Made by a program: the position numbers and the translations under genes. 64,000 nucleotides of DNA from UBA7985 sp038141425 (lineage in GTDB: Bacteria; Pseudomonadota; Alphaproteobacteria; UBA7985): contig JAYQIC010000011.1 in NCBI GenBank assembly GCA_038141425.1, forward strand, positions 248,001-312,000, written 5' to 3'. Shown here piece after piece: positions 49,164 to 59,369 of the stretch; the stretch's first letter is position 1; each line of letters opens with the position of its first letter. Under the pieces are notes generated by a model. That model had not been told where the DNA came from and did no database searches. It saw only the letters and a list, made by a program, of their open reading frames with translations.

Positions 49164-49305
49164 GGCAGTGTCAGTCCACTAAGGCTCGGTTGGTGTTTTC
49201 AATAAAGGGGACTCGAACCGGCTGCGCAAGCCATGCGCGCGCATTCATGCTGTGCTAGTCAGCGCACAGGGCTTAAGTCTGGGTGACAGAACGGTGTGAG
49301 ATTCT
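49164..49305. promoter_or_regulatory. Divergent ABC/GMC promoter region with a 12-bp palindrome (left copy)
   Basis: 142-bp intergenic region between divergent start codons. It contains the perfect palindrome ATGCGCGCGCAT at 49233-49244, kept unchanged at 58169-58180 in the right arm, although the flanks have substitutions. A candidate operator by position and symmetry only. Confidence 0.35.
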
Positions 49306-50979
49306 ATGTCGGACTTTGACTTCATCATTGTTGGCGGTGGGTCAGCGGGCTGCGCGCTGGCGCGGCGCCTGAGCGAGGATTCCAGCCTGCGCGTGTGCCT
49401 GATCGAAGTCGGCGCCAAGGCCCGGAACCCAGCCGTGCACCTGCCCTTCGGGCTGGCCGTCATCGGCCTGTTCAACAATTTGCAGTGGGGCTACGAGACC
49501 GCGCCGCAGGACCAGTTGCGTCAGCGCAATCTGGTCTGGCCACGTGGGCGGGTGCTCGGCGGGTCTTCAGCGGTCAACGCCATGATCTACGCACGTGGCA
49601 TGCGGGCCGACTACGACGGCTGGGCGGCGCTGGGCGCCGCCGGCTGGGACTACGCATCGGTCCTGCCCTACTTCCGTAAAGCCGAGGCCAACCAGCGCGG
49701 TGGCGATGACATCCACGGTGCAGACGGCCCGCTGTCGGTCTCTGACCTGCCCGACCCCAACCCGCTCAGCCGGGCCTTCGTCGAGGCTGGGTCACAGACC
49801 CAGATCCCTGTCACCGATGACTTCAACCGAGGCGAGGACAGCGAGGCGGTCGGGGTTTATCAGGTGACAACCCGCGACGGGCTGCGGGCCTCTTCGGCCC
49901 GGTCCTACCTCTCGCCCGAAGTGCGGTCGCGGAACAATCTGACCATCCTGACCCGGACCAGCGTCCATCGAATCCTGTTCGAGGGCCGCCGCGCCACCGG
50001 GGTCGAAATCGGCGGGGCCGGTGCGCTTGCCGGCCAAGGAGCCGGGGGCGACGGGACGCAGACCCTGCGGGCCACCCATGAGGTCCTGCTCAGCGCCGGC
50101 GCGATCAATAGCCCGCACCTGCTCATGCTCTCCGGCATCGGCCCGGCCGAACACTTACGCAGTCATGGCATCGACGTGGTCCACGATGCCCCTTTTGTCG
50201 GCCAACGCCTTGCCGACCACCTCGACGTCGTGACCCAGTTTACCAGCCGCATCGGCGCGCGCGGGGGACTGGGGTTTCAGTGGAACGTGCCAGCGCGCAG
50301 CCTGAGCTGGGCGCTGCAGTGGCTCAGCCGCCGTGGTGGCACCTTCGCCTCAAACGTGGCCGAAGCGGGCGGTTTCGTGAAATCCGACCCGGCGCTGGAC
50401 CGCCCCGACATCCAGTTCCACTTTCTGCCCGCGCGCATGGCCAACCACGGCCGCCAGCTGGTCTGGGGCTACGGCTACACGCTGCACGCCTGCAACCTGT
50501 ACCCGCGATCGGAAGGCGAGATCCGCCTCGCATCCGCCGACCCGGCGGCACCGCCGATCATGGATCCGCGCTATCTCACCGATCCAGACGGCCACGATAT
50601 GCGGGTGTTGATGGCTGCGCTGGACTGGTCGCGGCGCATCCTTGCTGCACCGGCCTTCGACGATATCCGCGGCCGAGAGCTGCAGCCGGGCACTGCCGTC
50701 CAGACCGAAGACCAGATCCGAGACTGGGTCGCCCGCACGGCAGAAACGATCTACCACCCGGTCGGCACCGTCGCCATGGGGGCGGCTGACGATCCGCGCG
50801 CGAGCCTGACCCCCGACCTGCGGGTCAAGGGTGTCGAAGGTTTGCGCGTCGTCGATGCCTCGGTCATGCCACGCCTGATTGGTGGCAATACCAACGCACC
50901 CACGATAATGATTGCGGAGAAAGCCGCCGAGATGATCCTCGACGCCGTCTGCACAGGAGCAAAGGGCCCCACGCCATGA
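49306..50979 (+). CDS. GMC-family FAD oxidoreductase (left copy)
   Basis: 557 residues, choline/alcohol dehydrogenase-like. The N-terminal FAD-binding fingerprint is FIIVGGGSAGCALARRL (residues 5-21). GMC signature 1 includes RGRVLGGSSAVNAMIYARG, and signature 2 includes LLSAGAINSPHLLMLSGIG. The C-terminal catalytic region YHPVGTVAMG (His) and RVVDASVMPRLIGGNTNAPT are complete. Substrate probably a primary alcohol; choline cannot be asserted. The frame is intact. The stop overlaps the GST start (ATGA), indicating coupled expression with the glutathione transferase. Confidence 0.9.
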   Translation: MSDFDFIIVGGGSAGCALARRLSEDSSLRVCLIEVGAKARNPAVHLPFGLAVIGLFNNLQWGYETAPQDQLRQRNLVWPRGRVLGGSSAVNAMIYARGMRADYDGWAALGAAGWDYASVLPYFRKAEANQRGGDDIHGADGPLSVSDLPDPNPLSRAFVEAGSQTQIPVTDDFNRGEDSEAVGVYQVTTRDGLRASSARSYLSPEVRSRNNLTILTRTSVHRILFEGRRATGVEIGGAGALAGQGAGGDGTQTLRATHEVLLSAGAINSPHLLMLSGIGPAEHLRSHGIDVVHDAPFVGQRLADHLDVVTQFTSRIGARGGLGFQWNVPARSLSWALQWLSRRGGTFASNVAEAGGFVKSDPALDRPDIQFHFLPARMANHGRQLVWGYGYTLHACNLYPRSEGEIRLASADPAAPPIMDPRYLTDPDGHDMRVLMAALDWSRRILAAPAFDDIRGRELQPGTAVQTEDQIRDWVARTAETIYHPVGTVAMGAADDPRASLTPDLRVKGVEGLRVVDASVMPRLIGGNTNAPTIMIAEKAAEMILDAVCTGAKGPTP

Positions 50980-51657
50980 TCACCACGTACCACCTCGCCA
51001 ACGCCGACGGCGCTCATTTCAGCCCCCACGCATGGCGCACCACCATGGCGTTGGCGCACAAGGGTCTCGAGCACGAGAGCCGCGGCGTCGCCTTCACCGA
51101 GATCGGCACCATCTGCGACGGCGAGCGCAAGATCGTCCCGACCATCGAGGACGGAGAGCAGGTGCTTTCCGACAGCTGGGCCATCGCCCTGCACCTCGAA
51201 GACAGCGTCACCAGTGGCCGTAGCCTGTTCGGCGGGGAAAAGGGCAAGGCCCACGCCCTGTTCATCAACAACTGGGCGAGCTTCGGCCTGCAGCCCCTGC
51301 TGCTGCAGATCATGATCCTCGAGCTGTTCGAGCGCCTGCAGGACCGGGACAAGGCCTATTTCCGTGAGTCCCGTGAGAAACGCTTCGGGCGCAGCCTCGA
51401 GGACCACGCCGCGCTGGCTGATGAGGCCAAGCAGCGTCTGCGCCGCCATGCTGGCCCCGCTGTCGATGACGCTGAACTCGCAGGCCTGGCTGGGCGGCGA
51501 TGTGCCCTCCTACGCCGACTATATCGCGCTGGGTGCCTTCCAGTGGGTACGGACGTCGTCGAGCTTCGACCTGCCCGGATTTGCCGGGGAGAAGGTTGCA
51601 GCCTGGCACGGCGCCATGCTCGACCTGCACGATGGCCTGGCCCGCACCAACACGTGA
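50976..51657 (+). CDS. Glutathione S-transferase family protein (left copy), one frameshift
   Basis: Thioredoxin-fold N-domain MITTYHLANADGAHFSPHAW with the glutathione-binding segment KIVPTIEDGEQVLSDSWAIALHLE (Glu/Asp-Ser motif), then an all-helical C-domain. The frame shifts near 51445, after QRLR, into MLAPLSMTLNSQAWLGGD and VPSYADYIALGAFQWV, the conserved N-capping box region. About 227 residues repaired. Start overlaps the GMC stop, so the pair probably acts in one pathway; beta-etherase-like or isomerase activity is conceivable but not shown. Confidence 0.85.
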
Positions 51658-51808
51658 GCCTGAGGTCAGCGGCCGAGGCTTGACTTGTCGCGTAACGTCG
51701 GCTCGATTCCTGCCATGTTGCTGACTTAGGTGAACATAATTCACCGGGCACCGGCGACCGATGATCGCGCACCACCCGGAAACCGACTGTGAAGGGTCCG
51801 ACACCACC

Positions 51809-53145
51809 ATGCTGAAAAATCGCTTCGCCGCGTGTTTCTCCGTGATTTTCGGTGCTGTGCTGCGGGCTCTGGCTGTGCCGCTCTCGGTCTCGCTTTCCCT
51901 GCTACTGCTGGTGCTGGCCAGCGGGGCCGTGACCACCTGCCGCGGCGCAACAGGGTTCGGTCAGGGTGCTCGCGGTGGTCAACGACGACATCATCACCGA
52001 CGTCGACCTCTCCTACCGCATCAACCTTGCCATCATGGTCGCAGAGGTTGCCAACACCGCCGAGCGCCGCCGCCTGCTGGCGCCGCAGGTGCTGGACAAG
52101 CTGATCACCGACAAAATCCGTCTGCAGGAAGCCGACCGCCTCCAGCTCGACATTCAGGAAATCTTTATCGACGACGCCTTCGAGCGTATTTCGAGGCAGA
52201 ACGGGCTGGATCCCGGACGGCTTCGAAGCCCTGATCCGCCGCTCCGGTGTGCTGGTGGCGACCATGCGCGAGCAGATCAAGGCACAGATCGCCATGACCG
52301 TGATCACGCAACGCCAGATCGCCCGCGATGTCGAGATCAGCGACCGCGAGCTCAAGGCTGAAATCAACCGTATCAATGCGCTGCGAGGACGGTCGGAGCG
52401 GCGGCTGGTCGAAATCTTCCTGCCGTTCAGCTCCCGGCGTTCGGAATCCGAAGTGCGGCTGCAGGCCTTCAGCGTGATCGATCAGCTGCAGGCCGGGGCT
52501 GACTTCGGCAAGCTGGCCCAGCAGTATTCCTACGCCGCGACGGCCGGGATTGGCGGCGACCGGGCGGGTCTCCGAGGGCGCGCTGGACCGTGATCTGGAG
52601 GCCGGGCTGGTAAATGTCCGCCCCGGTCAGATCACCATGGAACCGGTGAGACCAGCGAAGGCTACTACATCAGCGGGCGTTCTCAATCGCCGCCCCATCG
52701 GGACAGCATCCTCGCGCACCATCGCATCGCTGCGCCGGGTGTTCCTCGCACTGCCCGACGATCTCAGTTCCCCGGTGGGACAGGAACGTCTCGCCCTGCT
52801 CTCCGGAATCAGCGAGCAAATCCGGGGCTGCGCCCGCGCGACCAGGTTGCCGCCCAATATGGTGATCCCGGATCGGGCAACATGGGTGAAGTGGACCTTT
52901 CCACCCTGCCGCCTGCTATCTCCGTTACCCTGTCCGCGCTCGAAGTCGGCGAAGTCAGCGAGCCGCTGCCCGCTGACGGTGGCGGCGCGGTCTATATGGT
53001 CTGTGGCAAGCGGCTCGAAATCGACCCGCTGACGGCAGAAAACGTGCGTGACCGGCTCGAGCGCAAGCGGGTGAATACACTGTCCCGCCGCTACGATGCC
53101 GACCTGCGGCGCGACGCCTACATCGACCATCGTTCTGATCGGTGA
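51809..53145 (+). CDS. surA: Periplasmic chaperone SurA, multiple frameshifts
   Basis: Outer-membrane-protein chaperone with parvulin domains. A signal-like start (MLKNRFAACFSVIFGAV) is followed by the SurA core AVVNDDIITDVDLSYRINLA, then RRLLAPQVLDKLITDKIRLQE, DVEISDRELKAEINRI, RRLVEIFLPFSSRRSE (parvulin), and a last part MGEVDLSTLPPAISVTLSALEVG ending RRYDADLRRDAYID. The frame changes at least five times between about 51950 and 52890. The order of pieces is normal, so a whole gene of about 445 residues underlies it. The stop overlaps the rsmA GTG. Confidence 0.85.
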
Positions 53146-53992
53146 CACGGGTCGCTGACCTCCGCCCCTGCGCCGCCTGCTGGATGCGCACCGCCTCTCA
53201 CCGACCAAGGCGCTGGAGGTGAAATTTCCTGCTCGACCTCAACCTGACCGCCCGGATTGCGCGTGCGTGGCTGAACCACTCGACGGGTGCCATGTCGCCG
53301 AAATTGGCCCCGGCCCGGGCGGACTGACCCGGGCGCTGCTCGAAAGCCCCTTGGCCGGTCTGACGCTGATCGAGAAAGACCAGCGCACGGCGCCTATCCT
53401 CGCGGCGCTGGCAGAAACCGAAGAGGGGACAGGCCATGGCCTGCGTCCCTGTTCGAGGATGCGCTCGCCGTCGATCTGCTGGAAGTCCTGCCAGCCCCCC
53501 GCGCTGTGGTTGCCAATCTGCCCTACAACGTTGCCACCCCGCTGCTGGTGCGCTGGCTTCGGGATCTGTGGCGGGAGCCGGGGGCTTACCGCAGCCTTAC
53601 CCTGATGTTTCAGCGGGAGGTGGTCGACCGCATCGTGGCGAGGCCCGGTCCGGGCCTACGGCCGCCTCGCCGTGCTCACGGCGCTGAGTGCTGCGGCAGC
53701 GTATCGGCAGTTCGACGTCCCCGCGCAGGCTTTCACCCCGCTACCGAAGGTCACCTCGGCCATCGTCCGCATCGACGCCCGCGACAGCCTTCCCGGGCCG
53801 CTGAGCCTGTTCGAAGCCATCGAGGGCGTGACCGCTGCCGCCTTTGGCCAGCGCCGCAAGATGCTGCGTCAACAGCCGAAATCGGTGTTCCCGGATCCGG
53901 TCGCTGTGTTGGAAGCGCTGGAAATTGCCCCGACCGCGCGGGCCGAGGAACTGCCGCCCGAGGCGTTTCTGGAACTGGCAAAACGCCGCTGA
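53142..53992 (+). CDS. rsmA: 16S rRNA dimethyladenosine transferase RsmA/KsgA, multiple frameshifts
   Basis: Dimethylates A1518/A1519 of 16S rRNA. Pieces in order: LRRLLDAHRLSPTKAL, FLLDLNLTARIARAW, SAM motif VAEIGPGPGGLTRALLE, the acidic loop TLIEKDQRTAPIL, catalytic NLPYN in VVANLPYNVATPLLVRW, LMFQREVVDRIVA, and a C-terminal part from LTALSAAAAYRQFDVPAQAF to LELAKRR. At least four frame changes separate them. GTG 53142 overlaps the surA stop. The order surA-rsmA without pdxA between them is shorter than in many relatives. Converges on gmk. Confidence 0.87.
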
Positions 53993-54011
53993 AACGTCCG
54001 GACCCGCTGAT

Positions 54012-54659
54012 CTAGTCTTCGATCGACCGGATATCGGTAACGATGCCCTCGATCCCTCGCAGCCGTTCCCGGCGCAGGCGCTCGGCGGTCAGGATCGCCC
54101 GCACCTGTGCGACGCTCTGCTCGATATCGGAACGACGATGATGAAGTCGTATTCCGCCCAGTGCGAGACCTCAGCCGGGGCCTTGGACAGGCGGTAGGCG
54201 ACCTGCTCATCGGTCTCGCCGGTCATTTGTTGGCGCGACTTCAGCCGCGTTTCCAGCGCTGCGAGTGACGGTGAAAGCACAACGACGCTGACCAGATCTC
54301 CCTTGGCATTTTCTGGCAGCTGCTGGGTTCCCTGCCAGATCGATGTCGAACAGCACGTCTCGGCCTCGACAGCGCCTTTTCGATCGCCGCGCGCAGGAGT
54401 TGCGTAGGCGCTGCTGAAGACGCGTTGGCCCATTCCAGCAGGCATCTTCGTCGATCGGGGCGCGGAAGCGATCGTCGCTGATGAAGTGGTAGTGCACGCC
54501 GTCGACCTCGCCTTTGCGCGAATTGCGCGCGCGTGGTGGCGGATACGGACAGCTCTAGCGCGTCGTCGCCGTCGCAGCGCGCGGAAATCGTGGTTTCGCC
54601 CGCCCCCGACGGCGAGTGAGCACCAAGCGAAGACCGACGGGCGGGGCATCATTCGACAT
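54012..54659 (-). CDS. gmk: Guanylate kinase, multiple frameshifts
   Basis: GMP to GDP kinase. Readable pieces: MSNDAPPVGLRLVLT leading into a degraded P-loop region, then HYHFISDD with FRAPIDEDA, VFSSAYATP, RDVLFDID, ENAKGDLVSVVVLSPSLAALETRL, TDEQVAYRLSKAPAEVSHWAEYDFIIV, and TDIRSIED at the TAG (54012). The characteristic order and the GMP-binding YHF/SAYAT region make the identification safe despite four or more indels. ATG 54659 overlaps the yicC stop (AATGTCGAATGA), so the two are translationally coupled. Confidence 0.85.
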
Positions 54660-55050
54660 TGGCCACCTGCTCCTTGAACTGATCGACCACGGATTTGAGC
54701 GCCAGCCCGGTGTTGGTCAGGTTCATCGACCCGGCCTTCGAGCACAGCGTGTTGGCTTCGCGCATGAACTCCTGCGCCAGAAAGTCGAGCTTGCGCCCGA
54801 CCGGCTCCCCGGCGTTGAGCAGGCCACGCGCTCTCGATATGGGCGCGCAGGCGGTCAAGCTCTTCGCGAACGTCGGCCTTGGTGGCGAGGACGGCAGCCT
54901 CCTGCGCCAGCCGGTCTTCCGGGCAGGGTTGTACCGGCCTTGGCCGCCAGATCGCTGGCGAGCGCGGTCAGGCGTTCGGCCATGGCCTGCGCAACCGCGC
55001 AGTCTCCGGCTCGGCCTGAGCCACCAGTGCCTCGATCTGGTCGACCAGAC
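54649..55050 (-). CDS. YicC-family protein, C-terminal part only, cut by the gap
   Basis: The C-terminus ends with KLDFLAQEFMREANTLCSKAGS, then LTNTGLALKSVVDQFKEQVANVE, the highly conserved end of YicC/YloC proteins, which are endoribonuclease-related and found next to gmk in most bacteria. The N-terminal two thirds lie beyond the 100-N gap and are not recovered on the far side. Frame changes occur near 54845 and 54930. It is the upstream gene of the yicC-gmk pair. Confidence 0.8.
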   Translation of the reverse strand, partial: VWSTRSRHWWLRPSRRLRGCAGHGRTPDRARQRSGGQGRYNPARKTGWRRRLPSSPPRPTFAKSLTACAPISRARGLLNAGEPVGRKLDFLAQEFMREANTLCSKAGSMNLTNTGLALKSVVDQFKEQVANVE

Positions 55051-55150
55051 NNNNNNNNNNNNNNNNNNNNNNNNNNNNNNNNNNNNNNNNNNNNNNNNNN
55101 NNNNNNNNNNNNNNNNNNNNNNNNNNNNNNNNNNNNNNNNNNNNNNNNNN
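55051..55150. other. Assembly gap (100 N)
   Basis: A run of exactly 100 Ns, a conventional placeholder for a scaffold gap of unknown size. yicC enters it from the left; a truncated, inverted surA copy emerges from it on the right. Confidence 0.99.
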
Positions 55151-55592
55151 GGCGGATCAGGGCTTCGAAGCCGTCGGAATCGAACCCGTTCTGCCTCGAA
55201 ATACGCTCGAAGGCGTCGTCGATAAAGATTTCCTGAATGTCGAGCTGGAGGCGGTCGGCTTCCTACAGACGGATTTTGTCGGTGATCGGCTTTGTCCAGC
55301 ACCTGCAGCAGCGCAGCGGGTGGCGGCGCTCGGCGGTGTTGGAAACTTCAAGCAACCATGATGGCGAGGTTGATGCGGTAGGAGAGGTCGACATCGGTCG
55401 ATGTCGTCGTTGACCACCGCCTAGCACCCTGACCGAACCCTGCGCCGCTGCGGGTGGTCACCGCCCGCTGGCCAGCACCAGCACCAGCACCAGCAGCAGC
55501 CGGGAAAGTGAGACCGAGAGCGGCACCGCCAGAGCCCGCAGCACAGCACCGAAAATCACGGAGAAACACGCGGTGAAGCGATTTTTCAGCAT
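55151..55592 (-). CDS. surA: surA, second copy, 5' part only, cut by the gap and frameshifted
   Basis: Mirrors the first ~440 bp of the left surA: start ATG 55592 (MLKNRFTACFSVIFGAVL in the repaired frame), signal region, TDVDLSYRINLAIMVA, then IFIDDAFERISRQNG up to the gap edge. The signal peptide carries an expanded CACCAG-type tract (55476-55500), giving extra Leu-Val pairs compared with the left copy. Several frame changes are present. Because surA is normally single-copy, a second 5' end stopping exactly at a gap is suspicious for a haplotype join. Confidence 0.8.
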
Positions 55593-55741
55593 GGTGGTGT
55601 CGGACCCTTCACAGTCGGTTTCCGGGTGGTGCGCGATCGGTCTTCGATGCCCGGTGGTGTGTTCACCTAGAGGTCAGCAACATGGCAGGAATCGAGCCGA
55701 CGTTACGCGACAAGTCAAGCCTCCGCCCGCTGAACTCAGGC

Positions 55742-56415
55742 TCACGTGTTGGTGCGGGCCAGGCCATCATTGGAGTCGAGCATGGCGCCGTGCCGGGGCG
55801 CAACCTTCTCCGGCAAATCCGGGCAGGTCGAAGCTCGACGACGTCCGTACCCACTGGAAGGCACCCAGCGCGATATAGTCGGCGTAGGAGGGGCTATCTC
55901 CGCCCAGCCAGGCCTGCGAGTTCAGCGTCATCGACAGCTTCAGCCAGCATGGGCAGAGCGCTGCCTGGCCTCATCATCTCAGCACGGCGTGGTCCCTCAG
56001 GCTGCGCCCGAAGCGCTTCTCGCGGGATTCGCGGAGTAGGCCTTGTCCAGTCTGCAGGCGCTCGAACAGCTCGAGGATCATGATCTGCAGCAAGGGGCTG
56101 CAGGCCGAAGCTCGCCCAGTTGTTGATGAACAGGGCGTGGGCCTTGCCCTTTTCCCCGCCAGGGCAGGCTACGGCCGCTGCCGACGCTGTCTTCGAGGTG
56201 CAGGGCGATGGCCCAACTGTCGGAAAGCACCTGCTCTCCGTCCTCGATGGTCGGGACGATCTTGCGCTCACCGTCGCAGATGGGTGCCGATCTCCGTGAG
56301 CGACGCCGCGGCTCTCGTGCTCGAGGCCCTTGTGCGCCAGCGCCATGGTGGTGCGCCAGGCGTGGGGACTGGAATGAGCGCCATCGGCGTTGGCGAGGTG
56401 GTACGTGGTGATCAT
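55742..56415 (-). CDS. Glutathione S-transferase family protein (right copy), frameshifted
   Basis: Second copy of the GST gene: MITTYHLANADGAHSSPHAWRTTMALAHKG at the start (ATG 56415), then SRGVA, the LSDSWAIALHLED equivalent split across frames, and GEKGKAHALFINNWASFGLQP before further breaks. The C-terminal domain is recognisable out of frame to TGA 55742. At least four indels against the left copy. The start again overlaps the GMC stop, so the coupling is conserved in both arms. Confidence 0.75.
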
Positions 56416-58109
56416 GGCGTGGGGCCCTTTGCTCCTGTGCGGACGGCGTCGAGGATCATCTCGGCGGCTTTCTCCGCAATCATTATCGTGGGAGTTGGTA
56501 TTGCCACCAATCAAGCGTGGCATTACCGAAGCATCGACGACGCGCAGACCCTCGACGCCCTTGACCCGAAGGTCGGGGGTCAGACTCGCGTGCGGATCGT
56601 CAGCTGCGCCCATGGCGACGGTGCCCACCGGGTGGTAGATCGTTTCTGCCGTGCGGGCGACCCAGTCTCGGATCTGGTCTTCGGTCTTGATGTTGGTGCC
56701 CGGCTGCAGCTCCCGGCCTCGGATATCGTCGAAGGCCGGTGCAGCGATGCGCCGCGACCAGTCCAAAGCCGCCATCAACACCCCGCATATCGTGACCGTC
56801 TGGATCAGAGAGATGGCGTGGATCCGCTGATCGGCGGTGCCACGGGTCGGCGGAGGCGAGGCGGATCTCGCCTTCCGATCGCGGGTAAAGATTGCAGGCG
56901 TGCAGCGTGTAGCCGTAGCCCCAGACCAGCTGGCGGCCGTGGTTGGCCATGCGCGCGGGCAGAAAGTGGAACTGGATGTCGGGGTGGTCGAGTGCCGGGT
57001 CGGATTTCACGAAACCGCCCGCTTCAGCCACGTTCGAGGCGAAGGTGCCACCACGGCGGCTGAGCCACTGCAGCGCCCAGCGCAGGCTGCGCGCAGGCAC
57101 GTTCCACTGAAAACCCAGCCCCCCACGCGCGCCGAAGCGGCTGGTGAACTGGGTCACGACGTCGAGGTGGTCGGCGAGGCGCTGGCCGACAAAGGGCATC
57201 GTGGACCACGTCGATGCCGTGACTGCGTAAGTGCTCGGCCGGGCCGATGCCGGAGAGCATGAGCAGGTGCGGGCTGTTGATCGCGCCAGCGCTGAGCAGG
57301 ACTTCATGGGTGGCGCGCAGGGTCTGCGTCCTGTCGCCACCGCCACCGCCACCGCCACCGCCACCGCCACCGGCCCCCTGGCCAGCAGGTGCCCCGGCCT
57401 TGCTGATTTCGACCCCGGTGGCGCGGCGGCCTTCGAACAGGATTCGACGGACGCTGGTCTGGGTCAGGATGGTCAGATTGTTGCGCGACCGCACCTCGGG
57501 CGAGAGGTAGGCGCGGGCCGCAGAGGCCCGCAGCCCGTCGCGGGTTGTCACCTGATAAACCCCGACCGCCTCGCTGTCCTCGCCTCGGTTGAAGTCATCG
57601 GTGACGGGAATTTGGGTCTGTGACCCAGCCTCGACGAAGGCGCGGCTGAGCGGGTTGGGGTCGGGCAGGTCCGAGACCGACAACGGCCCGTCGGCACCGT
57701 GGATTTCGTCGCCACCGCGCTGGTTGGCCTCGGCCTTACGGAAGTAGGGCAAGACCGATTCGTAGTCCCAGCCGGTGGCGCCCAGCGCCGCCCAGCCGTC
57801 ATAGTCCGCCCGCATCCCGCGCGAATAGACCATGGCGTTGACCGCTGAAGACCCGCCGAGCACCCGCCCTCGGGGCCAGACCAGATTGCGCTGGCGCAGC
57901 TGGTCCTGCGGTGCGGTCTCGTAACCCCACTGCAGATTGTTGAACAGGCCGATGACCGCCAGCCCGAAGGGCAGGTGCACAGCCGGGTTCCGGGCCTTGG
58001 CACCGGCTTCGATCAGACACACGCGCATGCTGGGATCGTCGCTCAGGCGCCGCGCCAGCGCGCAGCCCGCTGACCCACCGCCAACAATGATGAAGTCAAA
58101 GTCCGACAT
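56412..58109 (-). CDS. GMC-family FAD oxidoreductase (right copy), frameshifted
   Basis: Second copy, 24 bp longer than the left one because of a CGCCAC hexamer array. The N-terminal 300 residues are in frame (FIIVGGGSAGCALARRL, GRVLGGSSAVNAMVYSRG). Near 57200 two bases are lost from C and T homopolymers, and further shifts follow near 56845, 56770 and 56490. The C-terminal YHPVGTVAMG and VVDASVMPRLIGGN segments remain readable. Substitutions such as HR to RR and GGAGA to SKAGA distinguish it from the left protein. Confidence 0.8.
57335..57370. repeat. Hexanucleotide array (CGCCAC)6 inside the GMC gene
   Basis: Six perfect CGCCAC units encoding a poly-glycine stretch in the right GMC copy. 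The left copy has only a short imperfect equivalent (near 50040). In-frame length change typical of replication slippage. Confidence 0.9.
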
Positions 58110-58249
58110 CGAATCTCACCCTTCTGTCACCCAGACTTGGGCCCTGTGCGCTGACTAGCACAGCATGAATGCGCGCGCATGGCTTGCGCAGCCGGTTCGA
58201 GTCCCTTTATTGAGAACCACCAACCGAGCCTTAGTGGACTGACACTGCC
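58110..58249. promoter_or_regulatory. Divergent GMC/ABC promoter region with a 12-bp palindrome (right copy)
   Basis: 140-bp counterpart of 49164-49305. The palindrome ATGCGCGCGCAT is at 58169-58180. Substitutions occur around it (for example GAGAACC versus GAAAACA near the ABC start), but the palindrome is identical. Confidence 0.35.
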
Positions 58250-59305
58250 ATGCCGCGCCTTGTCGTTGACGACATCTCAACGGGTTACAGCCCCGACCAT
58301 CCGGTGCTCAATGGACTGTCACTGTCCGTTGAGAACGGTGGGCGGCTGGCTCTAGTCGGCGCGAGCGGCAGCGGCAAGACCACCCTGTTCCGGGCGCTGG
58401 CCGGGTTCATGGACATTTCCGCCGGGCAGATCAGCCTCGGCAATCGCGTGGTCAGCCAGCCGGACCTGACCCTCAACCCCGAGCGTCGTGGGGTCGGGCT
58501 GGTGTTCCAGGACCTCGCCCTGTTCCCGCACATGACCGTAGAGCGCAACATTCGCTACGGCCTGCGGGGTCTGTCGGCGGCTGAAACCACCCGGCGCGTC
58601 GACGAACTGCTGGAGCTGACAGGACTGCGTGCGCTGCGCGATGCCCTGCCCGAGGCGCTCTCCGGCGGACAACAGCAGCGGGTTGCACTGGCGCGGGCGT
58701 TGGCGCCGCGTCCGGGGGTGCTGCTGCTCGATGAGCCGTTCTCCAGCCTCGATCTGGAAACCCGGCTGCGGTTGCTGCACGCCGTGACCGAGATCCTCGA
58801 CGCCGAGCAGATGACGGCGCTTCTGGTCACCCACGATCAGGGTGAGGCCTTTGCCTTTGCCGACGAAGTGGCGGTGATCGGCGGCGGCCGAATTGAGCAA
58901 GCCGGGCCGCCGAAGTCGCTCTACGCCATGCCGGCATCGCGCGAAGTGGCGCGGTTCATCGGCGAAGGCTCTTTCCTGCACGCGGACTTTGCCCCGGGCG
59001 AAATGACGGTGGAAACGCCCTTTGGCGCGGTCATGCCGCGCTGGATCGAGGAACCGCCGTCGGCGGCCGAGCGTATCGAGATCCTGATCCGGCCCGAGGA
59101 CCTGTCGCTGGCGCTGCAGGGTGACGAGGGCACCCACGTCCGGGTGCTGAGCTACCGCTACATGGGGTCTTTCGTGGATCTGATGGTGGCGCTGGACGAC
59201 GGCCAGCAGTTGCACTGGCACTCGCCGGTGATGACGGCGCCAAGCGCGGGTGCCGACGTGCGGGTGACGCTCAAGGGCGGCCTGTACCCAGCCTTCCGCC
59301 AGTGA
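58250..59305 (+). CDS. ABC transporter ATP-binding protein, FbpC-like (right copy)
   Basis: Complete 351-residue copy. Walker A GASGSGKTT (about residues 37-45), Q-loop VFQDLALFPHM, signature LSGGQQQRVALARAL, Walker B VLLLDEPFSSLDLE, H-loop VTHDQGEAFAFADEV and the C-terminal TOBE-like segment RIEILIRPEDLSLALQ. Differs from the left copy at scattered residues (for example TEILDAEQM versus TDILDAEQM; AETTRR versus AEATRR). A stand-alone importer ATPase without adjacent permease. Stop TGA, whereas the left copy ends with TAG. Confidence 0.92.
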   Translation: MPRLVVDDISTGYSPDHPVLNGLSLSVENGGRLALVGASGSGKTTLFRALAGFMDISAGQISLGNRVVSQPDLTLNPERRGVGLVFQDLALFPHMTVERNIRYGLRGLSAAETTRRVDELLELTGLRALRDALPEALSGGQQQRVALARALAPRPGVLLLDEPFSSLDLETRLRLLHAVTEILDAEQMTALLVTHDQGEAFAFADEVAVIGGGRIEQAGPPKSLYAMPASREVARFIGEGSFLHADFAPGEMTVETPFGAVMPRWIEEPPSAAERIEILIRPEDLSLALQGDEGTHVRVLSYRYMGSFVDLMVALDDGQQLHWHSPVMTAPSAGADVRVTLKGGLYPAFRQ

Positions 59306-59369
59306 CTTCGCGCCGGTTCCTTTGACTGCGGTCCATGAGGCTCGCGCAGCCAAAGCGCACTAGGTGTCT

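Larger units (their letters stand above)
47226..52240 (+). repeat. Left arm of a ~5-kb diverged inverted duplication
   Basis: Carries HD protein, ABC ATPase, GMC oxidoreductase, GST and the first third of surA. The same five genes reappear in reverse at 55151-60100. Homology extends upstream of the HD gene into the repeat block. The arms differ by substitutions throughout, by hexanucleotide expansions and by an unrelated spacer between the HD and ABC genes (147 bp here, 64 bp in the other arm), so they are not copies of a single read. Whether the duplication is genomic or a scaffolding join cannot be decided from sequence. Confidence 0.85.

Noticed and set aside
58150..58215. tRNA-like T-loop motif GGTTCGAGTCCC (also reverse at 49204-49222)
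   Set aside because: The flanking bases do not form a T-stem (GCCGG versus CCCTT), and no acceptor or anticodon arm can be drawn.
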